Counted from the stretch's first letter, positions 45,076-54,773 are shown. The stretch is 64,000 nucleotides of DNA from Ignavibacteriota bacterium (GCA_003142475.1 PLMK01000017.1:1-64000); one strand, 5' to 3'. Program-made: numbers and translations. The notes: a model not told the origin generated them from the sequence alone.

Positions 45076-45954
45076 TTATTTTTTGACACATCGAAAGCCG
45101 ATGACGGGGCTGGCATCACGGTAATCCGGGAGGGTCATGTAGAGGTCAGAAAGACGGACGCCCACCCAGCAGTTGAAGTCGCGATAGTCGAAAGAAGCGC
45201 CCCGTTGTAATCGAAATCTTTGTGTGGTGGCTGGTCCTTTCGGATCGATTGTGCCTCCCGATGGATAAGTATCACCGTACCAGTCCCAACACCATTCCCA
45301 CACATTTCCATTCATATCATATATGCCGAGCTCGTTTGCTTTTTTTTGACCGACCGGATGAGTTGTGTTTTCGGAGTTTCCATAATACCATGCGACATCG
45401 TCAATGGTACTACTGCCGCTATACTTATAGCCATGTGTCTGGATTCCTCCGCGGGCAGCGTACTCCCATTCACATTCCGTCGGTAAACGGTAACCCTTAG
45501 CCGTCCACTTTACCGCATCGTTATTAATATCTATTTGTCCGGTACGATAGAGAGTACTTTGAGTACTGTCGATATAATACACTGGCGTGAAACCCTCTTT
45601 TTCCGAACGGGCATTGCACCACTTTATTACATCATACCAATTCACCTGTGTCACAGGGTTGTTCGATCCAACAGGTCTGCATCCGTTTTCTCCGGCAGGA
45701 AGATCTATATAGCCGTGAAACAGACCCCAATTTTTCACATCTGTCCATAACTCGTAGGTGACTTCATTCTTGTCCATAGAAAAACTGCTTATTGTAACCG
45801 GAGTTGAGTCGGCAGTAAATATACCACCAGCAACAGATACTAAATTGTCTTGAGTTGAGTTCCCTCCGCTTGCTGATGGATCTTTTTTCCAATTCCAACC
45901 CACAATAGAAATTGTAGATATTATAATGGTTATATAAAGAATCCTTAATTTCAT
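45076..45954 (-). CDS. FGE/SUMF1-like exported protein
   Basis: A 292-residue protein with an N-terminal signal segment (LYITIIISTISIVGWNW) and a formylglycine-generating-enzyme (SUMF1) fold. Typical blocks: FSMDKNEVTYELW, NPVTQVNWYDVIKWCNARS, YRLPTECEWEYAARGG, ELGIYDMNGNVWEWCWDWY and the final IGFRCVKK. True FGEs need two Cys in the RGGS...C...C region; here the segment is RGASFDYRDFNCW, with only one Cys, so sulfatase activation is unlikely. Such proteins often bind ligands or serve as surface proteins. Convergent neighbours are absent; the OmpA-like pair lies directly upstream on the same strand. Confidence 0.85.
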   Translation of the reverse strand: MKLRILYITIIISTISIVGWNWKKDPSASGGNSTQDNLVSVAGGIFTADSTPVTISSFSMDKNEVTYELWTDVKNWGLFHGYIDLPAGENGCRPVGSNNPVTQVNWYDVIKWCNARSEKEGFTPVYYIDSTQSTLYRTGQIDINNDAVKWTAKGYRLPTECEWEYAARGGIQTHGYKYSGSSTIDDVAWYYGNSENTTHPVGQKKANELGIYDMNGNVWEWCWDWYGDTYPSGGTIDPKGPATTQRFRLQRGASFDYRDFNCWVGVRLSDLYMTLPDYRDASPVIGFRCVKK

Positions 45955-46113
45955 CTTTCAACTCGATTCCTTATTATGATAATGAGGAACTCAGGATATT
46001 GATGCAAGCCCGCATGTGCAAAGCTCATGCATCATAACGGGATCATTGATGTGATCCGTATCCCCTTCGAAATCCTTGCTTTTCGGTTGATTTCTCTTTT
46101 TGCCGATTAGGAT

Positions 46114-46923
46114 TTATTTTTTAACTATTTCTACGCGCCTGTTTTTGCTTCTGCCTTCTTCACTTCTGTTATCCGCAACAGGTTTTTCTTGTCCCCAGCC
46201 AACAAACGACATTCTTGTCTTATCAACTCCTTTGGCAATAAGAGCGTCCATAACAGCTTTTGCTCGGTCTTGAGAGAGCTTTTTATTGCTTACGGCATCG
46301 CCCACGTTATCGGTATGGCCTTCGATACTGATTTTAAGTGTTACATCACTTTTCATCAATTCGAATATTTGGTCTACTACCGGAAGTGATTCTTGTTGAA
46401 TTGCTGATTTTCCTGTTTCAAAAAGAATATTCAGCGCTATATAACCGTCCTTATTCAACGCGTCAAGCATTTCATTCGCAGTAATTTCTTGTTTCATTGG
46501 TTCCATTTCAAGGACATCGAGTATTATGTCGCTGTTATTCGTACAAGTAACTTTTATGTTATATGTTATTCCATTTTTTTTCAATTCATAACATCCCAAA
46601 CCGCCATCTTCTAAGATTCTTTTACCGCCAATTTTTACAATAGCGTTTGCATAATTTTTGACGATTTGAAAAAAACTAGGCTCTTTCTTTCCTGATTCCG
46701 GATTAAAAACATACCAGATATGGGTAAGATTTCCTTCCAATTTAACATCTTCACCCTTTGCATTAAAAAAATCAAGTTGATTGAAGTTTTGAGTGCATTC
46801 CGAAATATTGTAACCTGGCATGCGGGAAAGTAATGGATGGTCTTTACATCCTTCGGCATCCTGGGCTAGCAATGGGATTGAACCTATTAATACCATTGCT
46901 GCAATGAACATTAGTTTTTTCAT
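46114..46923 (-). CDS. OmpA-family protein, copy 1
   Basis: A 269-residue exported protein: a signal peptide (ending SIPLLAQ), a DUF4892-like N-terminal domain starting DAEGCKDHPLLSRMPGY, and a C-terminal OmpA peptidoglycan-binding domain with ISIEGHTDNVGD, LSQDRAKAVMDAL and GWGQEKPVADN. It should lie in the periplasm, tied to peptidoglycan. It is the downstream member of a tandem pair: the C-terminal ~139 residues differ from copy 2 at about seven positions, while the N-terminal domains are only about half identical. An arrangement with separate promoters is possible since 124 bp separate the genes. Confidence 0.9.
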   Translation of the reverse strand: MKKLMFIAAMVLIGSIPLLAQDAEGCKDHPLLSRMPGYNISECTQNFNQLDFFNAKGEDVKLEGNLTHIWYVFNPESGKKEPSFFQIVKNYANAIVKIGGKRILEDGGLGCYELKKNGITYNIKVTCTNNSDIILDVLEMEPMKQEITANEMLDALNKDGYIALNILFETGKSAIQQESLPVVDQIFELMKSDVTLKISIEGHTDNVGDAVSNKKLSQDRAKAVMDALIAKGVDKTRMSFVGWGQEKPVADNRSEEGRSKNRRVEIVKK

Positions 46924-47047
46924 AATGATGTTCCTTTTTATATTTTAGTGGTTTAACCAATGAGGCCGAAAAATCTCAATCCCATTCAACAGATTGAATT
47001 TTTACAAACTCATTCCTCAGTCACCTTCGACTCTGCCGGTTGTGGAT

Positions 47048-47857
47048 TTATTTTTTAACTATTTCTACACGCCTGTTTTTGCTTCTGCCTTCTTCACTTC
47101 TGTTATCAGCAACAGGTTTTTCTTGACCCCAGCCAACAAACGACATTCTTGTCTTATCAACTCCTTTGGTAACAAGAGCGTCCATAACAGCTTTTGCCCG
47201 GTCATGAGAGAGCTTTTTATTGCTTACAGCATCGCCCACGTTATCTGTATGGCCCTCAATACTGATTTTAAGTGTTAAATCATTTTTCATTAGTTCGGAA
47301 ATTTGGTCTACTACTGGAAATGATTCTTGCTGAATAGCAGATTTGCCTGTTTCGAAAAGAATATTCAGTGCTATATAACCATCCTTATTCAATGCGTCAA
47401 GCATTTCATTCGCAGTAATTTCTTGTTTCATTAGTGCAATTTCCAATACACTAAGTTTATGCTGTATATCCCCATTCATTTCTACACAGATAATATATTC
47501 TTTTGAATTCTTTTTTAATGAATAATTTAAATCATGATCATTAACATATATTTTATTCCCCCCCAATTTAATAATTGCATTTTCATAATTTCTAATAATT
47601 TGTAATGGACTGGGAGCTTTATTTGGGGCATCATCCGGATAATTATAGGAAATTATTGTCAGATTTCCTTCTTTGGTATCTGTAACTCCATCGGAAATAT
47701 AATATTCGAGTTTAGCAAAATTTTGACTGCAATCAAGAATATAGAAATTCGGCATCCTGTTAAAGAAAGAATGATCTTTACATCCTTCGGCATCCTGCGC
47801 AAATCCTGTTGTAATGCTGATAAGCATCACTGCGAAAGAAACAATAAGTTTTTTCAT
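47048..47857 (-). CDS. OmpA-family protein, copy 2
   Basis: The 269-residue paralogue of the preceding gene, with the same length and plan: signal peptide (ending TTGFAQ), N-terminal domain DAEGCKDHSFFNRMPNFY and an OmpA domain with ISIEGHTDNVGD, LSHDRAKAVMDAL and GWGQEKPVADN. The near-identity at the C-terminal end extends through the stop codon into about 15 bp of 3' flank (GGATTTATTTTTTAAC in both), which suggests recent duplication or gene conversion of the 3' half. The N-terminal domain, presumably the ligand or partner-binding part, has diverged freely. Confidence 0.9.
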   Translation of the reverse strand: MKKLIVSFAVMLISITTGFAQDAEGCKDHSFFNRMPNFYILDCSQNFAKLEYYISDGVTDTKEGNLTIISYNYPDDAPNKAPSPLQIIRNYENAIIKLGGNKIYVNDHDLNYSLKKNSKEYIICVEMNGDIQHKLSVLEIALMKQEITANEMLDALNKDGYIALNILFETGKSAIQQESFPVVDQISELMKNDLTLKISIEGHTDNVGDAVSNKKLSHDRAKAVMDALVTKGVDKTRMSFVGWGQEKPVADNRSEEGRSKNRRVEIVKK

Positions 47858-48062
47858 TTATATGGTCTTAGTATGTGATTAGTGTTTTGTTATTTAGTTA
47901 ACCTATATCATTTGGTTTTATTGAATGCACCACCTGCAAGTGATACGAATATAAGCATCTCAAAATACAGTTACAACCAAAAAGCCAATCTCAAATAGTA
48001 GGCATTTGAAAAATAAATCGAAAAATCTTCGAAAACTTTTTTGGGAATAGCTACATATTAAA

Positions 48063-48178
48063 CTTCGGTTTTTAGATTGGATGGTCAAGAATAAAAACGC
48101 CTCTCAAACCTTGCGGTTGAGAGGCGTCTAATTTGCCTTTAGGATAGTGTTTGTCAAAAGTTGAAATCAATCCTACTT
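48063..48178 (-). repeat. Copy B of terminator-region repeat
   Basis: The better-preserved partner of 44796-44907. Between the two copies lie the FGE-like gene and both OmpA-like genes. This copy is directly downstream of groL and is probably the original. Confidence 0.75.
48092..48127 (-). terminator. Rho-independent terminator of groESL
   Basis: A perfect 11 bp stem ACGCCTCTCAA (48097-48107) / TTGAGAGGCGT (48117-48127) with a 9-base loop; on the minus strand TTTTTATTCTT follows. It ends the groES-groL transcript about 80 bp after the groL stop. Confidence 0.9.
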
Positions 48179-48208
48179 AATACTTATGACTTCATACTTT
48201 TTACTTGC

Positions 48209-49855
<1,647 letters not shown>

Positions 49856-49874
49856 ATTCTTTTTCTCCTTATAC

Positions 49875-50165
49875 TTACTTTGGCATGATGGCAAAGATAT
49901 CACTTTCGCGCATAAGCAAAAGTTCTTCACCTTCAATTGTAACTTCAGTTCCGGAATACTTTCCGTACAGAACTTTATTGCCGACCTTTACTTCCATCGC
50001 GATAGTTTTTCCGTCATCGGAAATCCTACCTGGGCCAACAGCAATCACTTCGCCCCATACCGGCTTTTCTTTTGCCGTATCCGGAACAATAATACCGCCC
50101 TTTGTCATTTCTTCAGCTTTGGACGGCTTCACAACAACGCGATCCGCCAATGGTTTGAGCATCAT
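49875..50165 (-). CDS. groES: Co-chaperonin GroES
   Basis: The 96-residue lid of the GroEL chamber. It opens with [17 protein letters not shown], has the mobile loop around [13 protein letters not shown] and ends with [14 protein letters not shown] strong ribosome binding site (AAGGAAGGGG) lies upstream. It is co-transcribed with groL 19 bp downstream. Confidence 0.98.
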   Translation of the reverse strand: MMLKPLADRVVVKPSKAEEMTKGGIIVPDTAKEKPVWGEVIAVGPGRISDDGKTIAMEVKVGNKVLYGKYSGTEVTIEGEELLLMRESDIFAIMPK

Positions 50166-50221
50166 AGATACCCCTTCCTTATGATTTTGATTGATTTTTA
50201 CAGGTTATTGTAGGAAACCGT

Positions 50222-50248
50222 TTAGCACTCCTACACTGTGAGTGCTAA
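50222..50248 (-). promoter_or_regulatory. CIRCE operator (HrcA site)
   Basis: A perfect CIRCE inverted repeat: TTAGCACTC (50222-50230), nine bases, GAGTGCTAA (50240-50248). HrcA binds this DNA and represses groESL without heat stress. It overlaps the transcription start. hrcA itself is not in the window. Confidence 0.97.
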
Positions 50249-50275
50249 TATACTACATCAATGTAGAAAAGTCAA
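50247..50275 (-). promoter_or_regulatory. groESL vegetative promoter
   Basis: On the minus strand TTGACT (50270-50275), 17 bp, TATATT (50247-50252). The -10 element touches the CIRCE arm, so HrcA binding would block polymerase. Spacing and hexamers fit the standard sigma-70 consensus. Confidence 0.85.
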
Positions 50276-50289
50276 GGTGGGGATGAAAA

Positions 50290-50844
50290 TTATAGATTAG
50301 CCTTCATCCGACGAAAAAAATGATCAGCAATTTGATCAATAAAAACAAGCAAAACAATCGCTAGTAGAGCAAATATGATGGTATGTGTATGAGATGCACC
50401 TGTGCTTTGAATAGGAATTTTTGGTGTTAGGTAGCTGCCAAGTTGCTGGCTACCGTCTTGGATAATTTTAACAAATTCAATAACCGGTTTAATTTTCGTA
50501 GGATTATCATTTTTAAAAGCACTAGTATCAGTGATTGAAAATATATACCCTAATAAAGCAAGGACTAATGCCATTGCAATAACATTGCCCATATTATGAA
50601 GAAGCCATTCATACAACCTCTTCTTTTGAGAAGGGATTACAACATCAAGAACGCTCTGTGTAAAACCATTTGATGGATTGATAAGCCGTGCCTCGCGTGA
50701 TATTTTAACTATTGATCTCTGCATCTCAATTTCTTGTTGGCAAGATTGGCAGGATTTCCAATGATTCAAATATAATTCTAGTTCGTTTTGTGGTATATCT
50801 CCATCTGCAATTCTACAAATAATGTCAAAAGATAAGTGTTCCAT
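50290..50844 (-). CDS. Anti-sigma factor with zinc-finger (ZAS) motif
   Basis: A 184-residue membrane protein. The N-terminus has the HxxxCxxC zinc-binding anti-sigma motif (HWKSCQSC near 28-35). Two transmembrane segments follow, at about 86-106 and 157-175, with a periplasmic loop between. The gene lies 15 bp downstream of the ECF sigma gene in the same direction, the usual layout for a sigma factor and its inhibitor. In the resting state it would hold the sigma factor at the membrane; the release signal is not known. Confidence 0.85.
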   Translation of the reverse strand: MEHLSFDIICRIADGDIPQNELELYLNHWKSCQSCQQEIEMQRSIVKISREARLINPSNGFTQSVLDVVIPSQKKRLYEWLLHNMGNVIAMALVLALLGYIFSITDTSAFKNDNPTKIKPVIEFVKIIQDGSQQLGSYLTPKIPIQSTGASHTHTIIFALLAIVLLVFIDQIADHFFRRMKANL

Positions 50845-50859
50845 TTTTTAAAATCCTTC

Positions 50860-51444
50860 TTATTCCTTTATTGCAGCAAAATGATCCATTCGCTTCACGA
50901 TTGCCTCTCGCAGCATTGTGCGTGCTCGAAAAAGTCTCGCCTTGATTGTACCAAGAGGCAATCCCGTGACTTGGACAATTTCCTCATAACTCATATCTTG
51001 AATAGTAAATAAAGTAAAGGTGCTTCCATAAGCAAGCGGTAATTTTTCTACTTCCTCACTAACAATTTTTGAAAATTCGTCAGATTCCATTCTCATATCA
51101 GGTTGCAGTTCATCTGATTCTATCTCCAGTCGTGGGCTATCTTCATCTACTATATCAAGCGAAAGGTGATATTTTCCGTTTCTTTTTCCAGCCGCTGTTG
51201 CGCATGTATTGTAGACTATCCGATAGAGCCATGTAGAGAAACTTGATTTCCATTCGAATGAAGATAATGCGCGATATACACGCACAAATGCGTCCTGCAA
51301 CGCTTCTTCAGCATCTTCGCGGTTCTTCAATATTCGCATCGCAAGTGTCATTGCTTTGGCTTTATGTTTATCAACAAGAATGCCAAAGGATCGTACGTCC
51401 CCATCCAGGACTTGTTGGATTATCTCTCTATCCGTGCCACTCAT
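50860..51444 (-). CDS. ECF-family RNA polymerase sigma factor
   Basis: A 194-residue group 4 sigma factor. Region 2 spans about 25-92 with the -10 recognition segment DAEEALQDAFVRVYRALSSF; region 4 spans about 130-180 with the helix-turn-helix SYEEIVQVTGLPLGTIKARL. It recruits RNA polymerase to a special promoter set. The gene is probably autoregulated: a promoter of type GGAAACC-N17-GTCTAA lies 27 bp upstream of its start, and a mirror copy faces the adjacent membrane-protein gene. The linker between regions 2 and 4 is rather acidic and long. Confidence 0.94.
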   Translation of the reverse strand: MSGTDREIIQQVLDGDVRSFGILVDKHKAKAMTLAMRILKNREDAEEALQDAFVRVYRALSSFEWKSSFSTWLYRIVYNTCATAAGKRNGKYHLSLDIVDEDSPRLEIESDELQPDMRMESDEFSKIVSEEVEKLPLAYGSTFTLFTIQDMSYEEIVQVTGLPLGTIKARLFRARTMLREAIVKRMDHFAAIKE

Positions 51445-51470
51445 CTAAATCTACCAGCATTCATAAAAAC

Positions 51471-51500
51471 TTAGACCCAGTTTTTTGCATATAGGTTTCC
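51471..51500 (-). promoter_or_regulatory. Candidate ECF promoter of sigma factor operon
   Basis: On the minus strand GGAAACC (51494-51500), 17 bp, GTCTAA (51471-51476). The -35 resembles the GAAC/GAAAC core of ECF promoters. It predicts a short leader of about 20 nt before ATG 51444. Confidence 0.6.
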
Positions 51501-51510
51501 GAAATTTTCC

Positions 51511-51540
51511 TGAAACCTTTTTTTCAAACTACAGGTCAAA
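51511..51540 (+). promoter_or_regulatory. Candidate ECF promoter of the divergent membrane-protein gene
   Basis: TGAAACC (51511-51517), 17 bp, GTCAAA (51535-51540). Same -35 core, same spacing and nearly the same -10 as the divergent promoter of the sigma gene; the two -35 elements face each other as an inverted repeat with about 10 bp between. Confidence 0.55.
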
Positions 51541-51591
51541 GTTACTAAAGCAGTTAATTAACATCAATCATAATAACGAAAGGATATGACA

Positions 51592-51969
51592 ATGGACCCT
51601 GTTTTTGTTGGCATTCTTGTTCCATTAGCTTTTTTTGGAGTTGTTGCAGCAGTGTTATTGAAACACTTTGAAACCCGTCATAAAGAGCGAATGGCGATGA
51701 TAGATAAGGGAGTCAATCCTGCTGATTTCAAATCAGCCACTCCTTTCCGGTTGTGGCAAGGAAATGTACTCAGTAATCTTAAGTGGGGGCTTCTCTTTGT
51801 TTTTGTCGGCATCGGATTACTCGTTGGCCTACAACTTGAAAATTACTATAGATTTGATGAAGGATCTGTCATTTTGGGAAGCATACTCATTACCGGCGGA
51901 CTTGCATTAATCATCTTCTATTTCATTGCAGCAAGAAAATTGAAAGACAATCAAGTCGACGGGCAATAA
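51592..51969 (+). CDS. DUF6249-like small membrane protein
   Basis: A 125-residue inner-membrane protein with three predicted helices: residues about 3-22 (FVGILVPLAFFGVVAAVLL), 63-83 (WGLLFVFVGIGLLVGL) and 93-113 (ILGSILITGGLALIIFYF). A short charged cytoplasmic loop (HFETRHKERMAMIDKGVNP) follows helix 1 and is typical of the DUF6249 family, which is often linked to ECF sigma genes in Bacteroidota. I start it at ATG 51592, eight bases after AAAGGA. It is divergent from the sigma factor gene and likely under its control. Confidence 0.8.
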   Translation: MDPVFVGILVPLAFFGVVAAVLLKHFETRHKERMAMIDKGVNPADFKSATPFRLWQGNVLSNLKWGLLFVFVGIGLLVGLQLENYYRFDEGSVILGSILITGGLALIIFYFIAARKLKDNQVDGQ

Positions 51970-51975
51970 TATTTT

Positions 51976-52015
51976 AATACAGAAACCGGTACCCTATGGT
52001 ACTGGCTTCTGTATT
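51976..52015 (+). terminator. Long hairpin after DUF6249 gene
   Basis: An 18 bp stem with two imperfect pairs: AATACAGAAACCGGTACC (51976-51993) with GGTACTGGCTTCTGTATT (51998-52015). It starts six bases after the stop. There is no T-run, so it may stabilise the mRNA 3' end instead of terminating by itself. Confidence 0.6.
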
Positions 52016-52182
52016 GATGACTATTTAAGCAGTAAAATGCAGCGATGGCGATTTTTTTGTTTTCATTACACATCATGTGGCCGTTATCAATAGTAATATT
52101 GAGCTTGTTCCCCCGTTTACCTTGAATGATTGTTTTATTGTGTTTCCTGTTCCATTCTCTCAATACATCAGCCTTTTTTTCT

Positions 52183-52357
52183 CGTAGTGTCTCAATTTAA
52201 TTTAGTTCGTTGGTGATCTCAGTCCCGTCCAACTTCGTCGCGATCATGTCTGGATAGAGCCAAGACGGACAAAGCACGACTGAGAAAGCAATCGCGCTGT
52301 GCACGATTCAAATTCTTAGTTATTCAAGTCCTGACCGCACTAAACTGAGACACTACT
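52183..52357. mobile_element. MITE-like element with terminal inverted repeats
   Basis: GTAGTGTCTCAATTTAAT (from 52184) and the reverse complement GTAGTGTCTCAGTTTAGT (to 52356) match at 16 of 18 positions, with the outer 11 bp perfect. Nine-base direct repeats TTTTTTTCT lie at 52174-52182 and 52358-52366, as expected for a target duplication, although T-rich sequence weakens this. The 175 bp interior is GC-rich, has no gene, and holds further nested stems: TCTCAGTC/GACTGAGA, GTCC/GGAC and GTCTGG/CCAAGAC. It looks like a non-autonomous derivative of an insertion sequence. Confidence 0.65.
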
Positions 52358-52461
52358 TTTTTTTCTATTGCCCTTTGATCTCGTTTTATTTATAATACTT
52401 ATGTATGCATGGACAAGTATTGGATTCGCTCATATCACATACCAACATAAAGGATTCTGTT

Positions 52462-53097
52462 ATGAAAAAAATTCTATTGGTTTCACTGGTAATGCTTCTT
52501 GCTGTATCTATGGCATTTTCTCAGTTTGGTATTAAGGGAGGTATTAATCTCGGTACGGTTGGTGGAGATGATAAAGCGCTGAATGGAGTTGATCCCACAA
52601 CCAAAGTCGGCCTTACGGGAGGAATATCTTATAAGATTGGATTGATTTTAGGTTTGTCTATCCAGCCAGAAGTATTGTATGTCCAAAAAGGAGCTATCTA
52701 TGAATCAAGTGCAAATATTGGAGCTTATTCTTATGATCAAAAAACTACATTAACAGGTAACTATATAGATATTCCGGTCCTCGCAAAATTTAATTTGCCA
52801 ATACCATTGTTAAGTCCTTACATCGAAGGGGGAGTATCATATGGTATATTGCTTTCAGCAAAAGAAAAAGATGAGACGACTACGAATGTACCTGGACAGG
52901 CATCGGGCTCTAACGAAACTGATATTAAAGATCAATTAACAAAAAGCGACTTCTCTATTGTTATTGGTGTCGGTGTCGAATTTCTCATATTAGATGTCAA
53001 CGCCCGATATGTGATTGGTCAAACAAAATTGTCTAAAGACGGGGATGCAAAAAGCTATAATCGCGGAGTTATGTTTACTGCCGGTCTAAGATTCTAA
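52462..53097 (+). CDS. Outer-membrane beta-barrel protein
   Basis: A 211-residue protein of the PorT/OMP_b-brl family. I start it at ATG 52462, after AAAGGA, because a signal peptide follows (MKKILLVSLVMLLAVSMAFSQ). The mature part starts FGIKGGINLGTV, and alternating hydrophobic strands ending in an aromatic (VMFTAGLRF) are typical for eight-stranded barrels. Segments such as YIDIPVLAKFNLP and SPYIEGGVSYGILLS match the family well. It lies in the outer membrane; the function is unknown. It ends at a strong terminator shared with the convergent aldehyde dehydrogenase gene. Confidence 0.88.
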   Translation: MKKILLVSLVMLLAVSMAFSQFGIKGGINLGTVGGDDKALNGVDPTTKVGLTGGISYKIGLILGLSIQPEVLYVQKGAIYESSANIGAYSYDQKTTLTGNYIDIPVLAKFNLPIPLLSPYIEGGVSYGILLSAKEKDETTTNVPGQASGSNETDIKDQLTKSDFSIVIGVGVEFLILDVNARYVIGQTKLSKDGDAKSYNRGVMFTAGLRF

Positions 53098-53120
53098 GAT
53101 ATTTCTATGATTATTATACA

Positions 53121-53153
53121 AGCGGGGGCAGCCATGCTGTCTCCGCTTTTTTT
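53121..53153 (+). terminator. Rho-independent terminator after beta-barrel gene
   Basis: AGCGGGGGCAG (53121-53131) pairs with CTGTCTCCGCT (53137-53147) with two G-T pairs, followed by TTTTTTTATTTTT. It reaches the stop codon of the convergent aldehyde dehydrogenase gene. Confidence 0.85.
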
Positions 53154-54732
53154 ATTTTTGAAATGTTCTGAAAAAGACTTGACCTAACTTTATTCCACCT
53201 TGAAGTCTCTTTTTCATTCTTTTTGAATATAGAAATTCCAGACCCCCTTTCAAACCTTCGTACACTTTCTTGTTATGCGGGTGCCACCACATATTCTTTT
53301 GCACGAAGGGAAGAATATCATCCACAACACAACGCGGCTGCGTCATTTCTTCTAAACCGATATAGCCATGAGTGCGACCAATGCCAGATTCCTTCCAACC
53401 GCCCCATGGAGTTTCTGCAAGTCCATGACTCATCAGATGATCATTAATCATCACCGAACCGACTTCGAGTTGCGATGCAATTTCATGTGCCTTGCGTCTA
53501 TTTTTCGTCCAAACTGATGCAGTTAATCCCAACGTTGAAGCATTGGCAGAAGCTATCGCTTCCTTTATGTTGTCAACTTTTTTCACAGCAAGGAGCGGAC
53601 CGAATATCTCTTCGTTCACCACCATCATATCATCACTAATATTTTCTAAAATAATAGGCGGACAGAATAATCCCTTCCCTTTCTTCTCTATCTTTTTTAT
53701 TTCAGGATATGCTTTTGCCCCTTTCTTAACGGCATCTTTAAAAAGATCCCGTACTTTTTTCCATTGTTGCTCCGTGGTCATAGAACCAATATCAACATTC
53801 GAATCAATATCAACTCCTTGTTTTAATTCGCTCATCTTCATTTTTAAGATTGAAAGGAATTCCTCATACACTTCGGATTCCACATAGATTCGTTCAACGC
53901 CGGCGCAGGATTGTCCGGAATTCGAAAGCCCCGCCCAGATCGCTCCGCTTGCCGCACGATGAACATTCGAATCACTGCAAACAATCATTGCATCGTTACC
54001 TCCCAATTCCAATGAAAGCGGAACCAAGTGTTTCGCTGCTTTTTCCATCAAATACTTACCAACCGGTACTGAGCCGGTAAAGAATAACTTATTGATACCG
54101 GAATTCAGGAATGCATCACCTACAATTTTTCCCGGCAGATTAACGAGACGAAAAATATCCTTCGGAAGTTTTCCGGCTTCAATACATTCTTTTATCATCT
54201 TGCCAACTTCAAGAGATTGAGATGCAACTTTGAGCACAACACCATTTCCTGCAATAAGTGCCATCGCAATTTCATGGAATGGAATTGAAAATGGATAATT
54301 CCATGGACTAATGATGCCAACTACCCCCAATGGAACTCGGTCTACATAAGATCGTTTGTTAATCGTCAATATACTCCCACCGTTCAATCGTTTGCGCTTC
54401 AGAATATTTTTTGCATTTTTTGCGTAATAAGTAATCGCAAGCGAAACAGAAAGCACTTCAGTGCTGAGTGCATCCATTTTCGTCTTACCACTGTTCTTTG
54501 ATATGACATCGGAAATTTTATCGGCATTTTCCACAATATAATCACGGATCGCAAAGAGATGTTGTGCACGTTCGTGAAAACTTAACTTTGCCCATTCATG
54601 TTGAGCAATTCTTGCAAGGGAAATGGCTTGCGCCAATTCTTCAATAGTATTCTCAGGTGTTTTACCAATAATTTTTCCCGTTGCGGGATTAATTGAAGTT
54701 GTTGTCTTTTTTGATGGCATGTCAGTATCCAT
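53152..54732 (-). CDS. Aldehyde dehydrogenase family protein
   Basis: A 526-residue NAD(P)-dependent aldehyde dehydrogenase. Blocks: ISPWNYPFSIPFHEIAMALI, FTGSVPVGKYLM (nucleotide site), the general base Glu in LELGGNDAMIV and the catalytic Cys in NSGQSCAGVERIYV. The last 60 residues (after QPRCVVDDILPF) form an extra basic tail compared with the 460-residue core of the family. Such enzymes with this tail act on long-chain or aromatic aldehydes in some bacteria, but I cannot name the substrate. The SDR gene lies 111 bp upstream on the same strand; a redox pair acting on one substrate is plausible. Start may be ATG 54732 or 54720. Confidence 0.88.
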   Translation of the reverse strand: MDTDMPSKKTTTSINPATGKIIGKTPENTIEELAQAISLARIAQHEWAKLSFHERAQHLFAIRDYIVENADKISDVISKNSGKTKMDALSTEVLSVSLAITYYAKNAKNILKRKRLNGGSILTINKRSYVDRVPLGVVGIISPWNYPFSIPFHEIAMALIAGNGVVLKVASQSLEVGKMIKECIEAGKLPKDIFRLVNLPGKIVGDAFLNSGINKLFFTGSVPVGKYLMEKAAKHLVPLSLELGGNDAMIVCSDSNVHRAASGAIWAGLSNSGQSCAGVERIYVESEVYEEFLSILKMKMSELKQGVDIDSNVDIGSMTTEQQWKKVRDLFKDAVKKGAKAYPEIKKIEKKGKGLFCPPIILENISDDMMVVNEEIFGPLLAVKKVDNIKEAIASANASTLGLTASVWTKNRRKAHEIASQLEVGSVMINDHLMSHGLAETPWGGWKESGIGRTHGYIGLEEMTQPRCVVDDILPFVQKNMWWHPHNKKVYEGLKGGLEFLYSKRMKKRLQGGIKLGQVFFRTFQK

Positions 54733-54773
54733 TGAAAATTGGAGATGGTCTCTTTAATGATTTTCGATTTATT

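Noticed and set aside
49856..49936. 27-codon extension of GroEL
   Set aside because: It runs through the groES end and lacks GroEL sequence; the strong ribosome site fixes the start at 49855.
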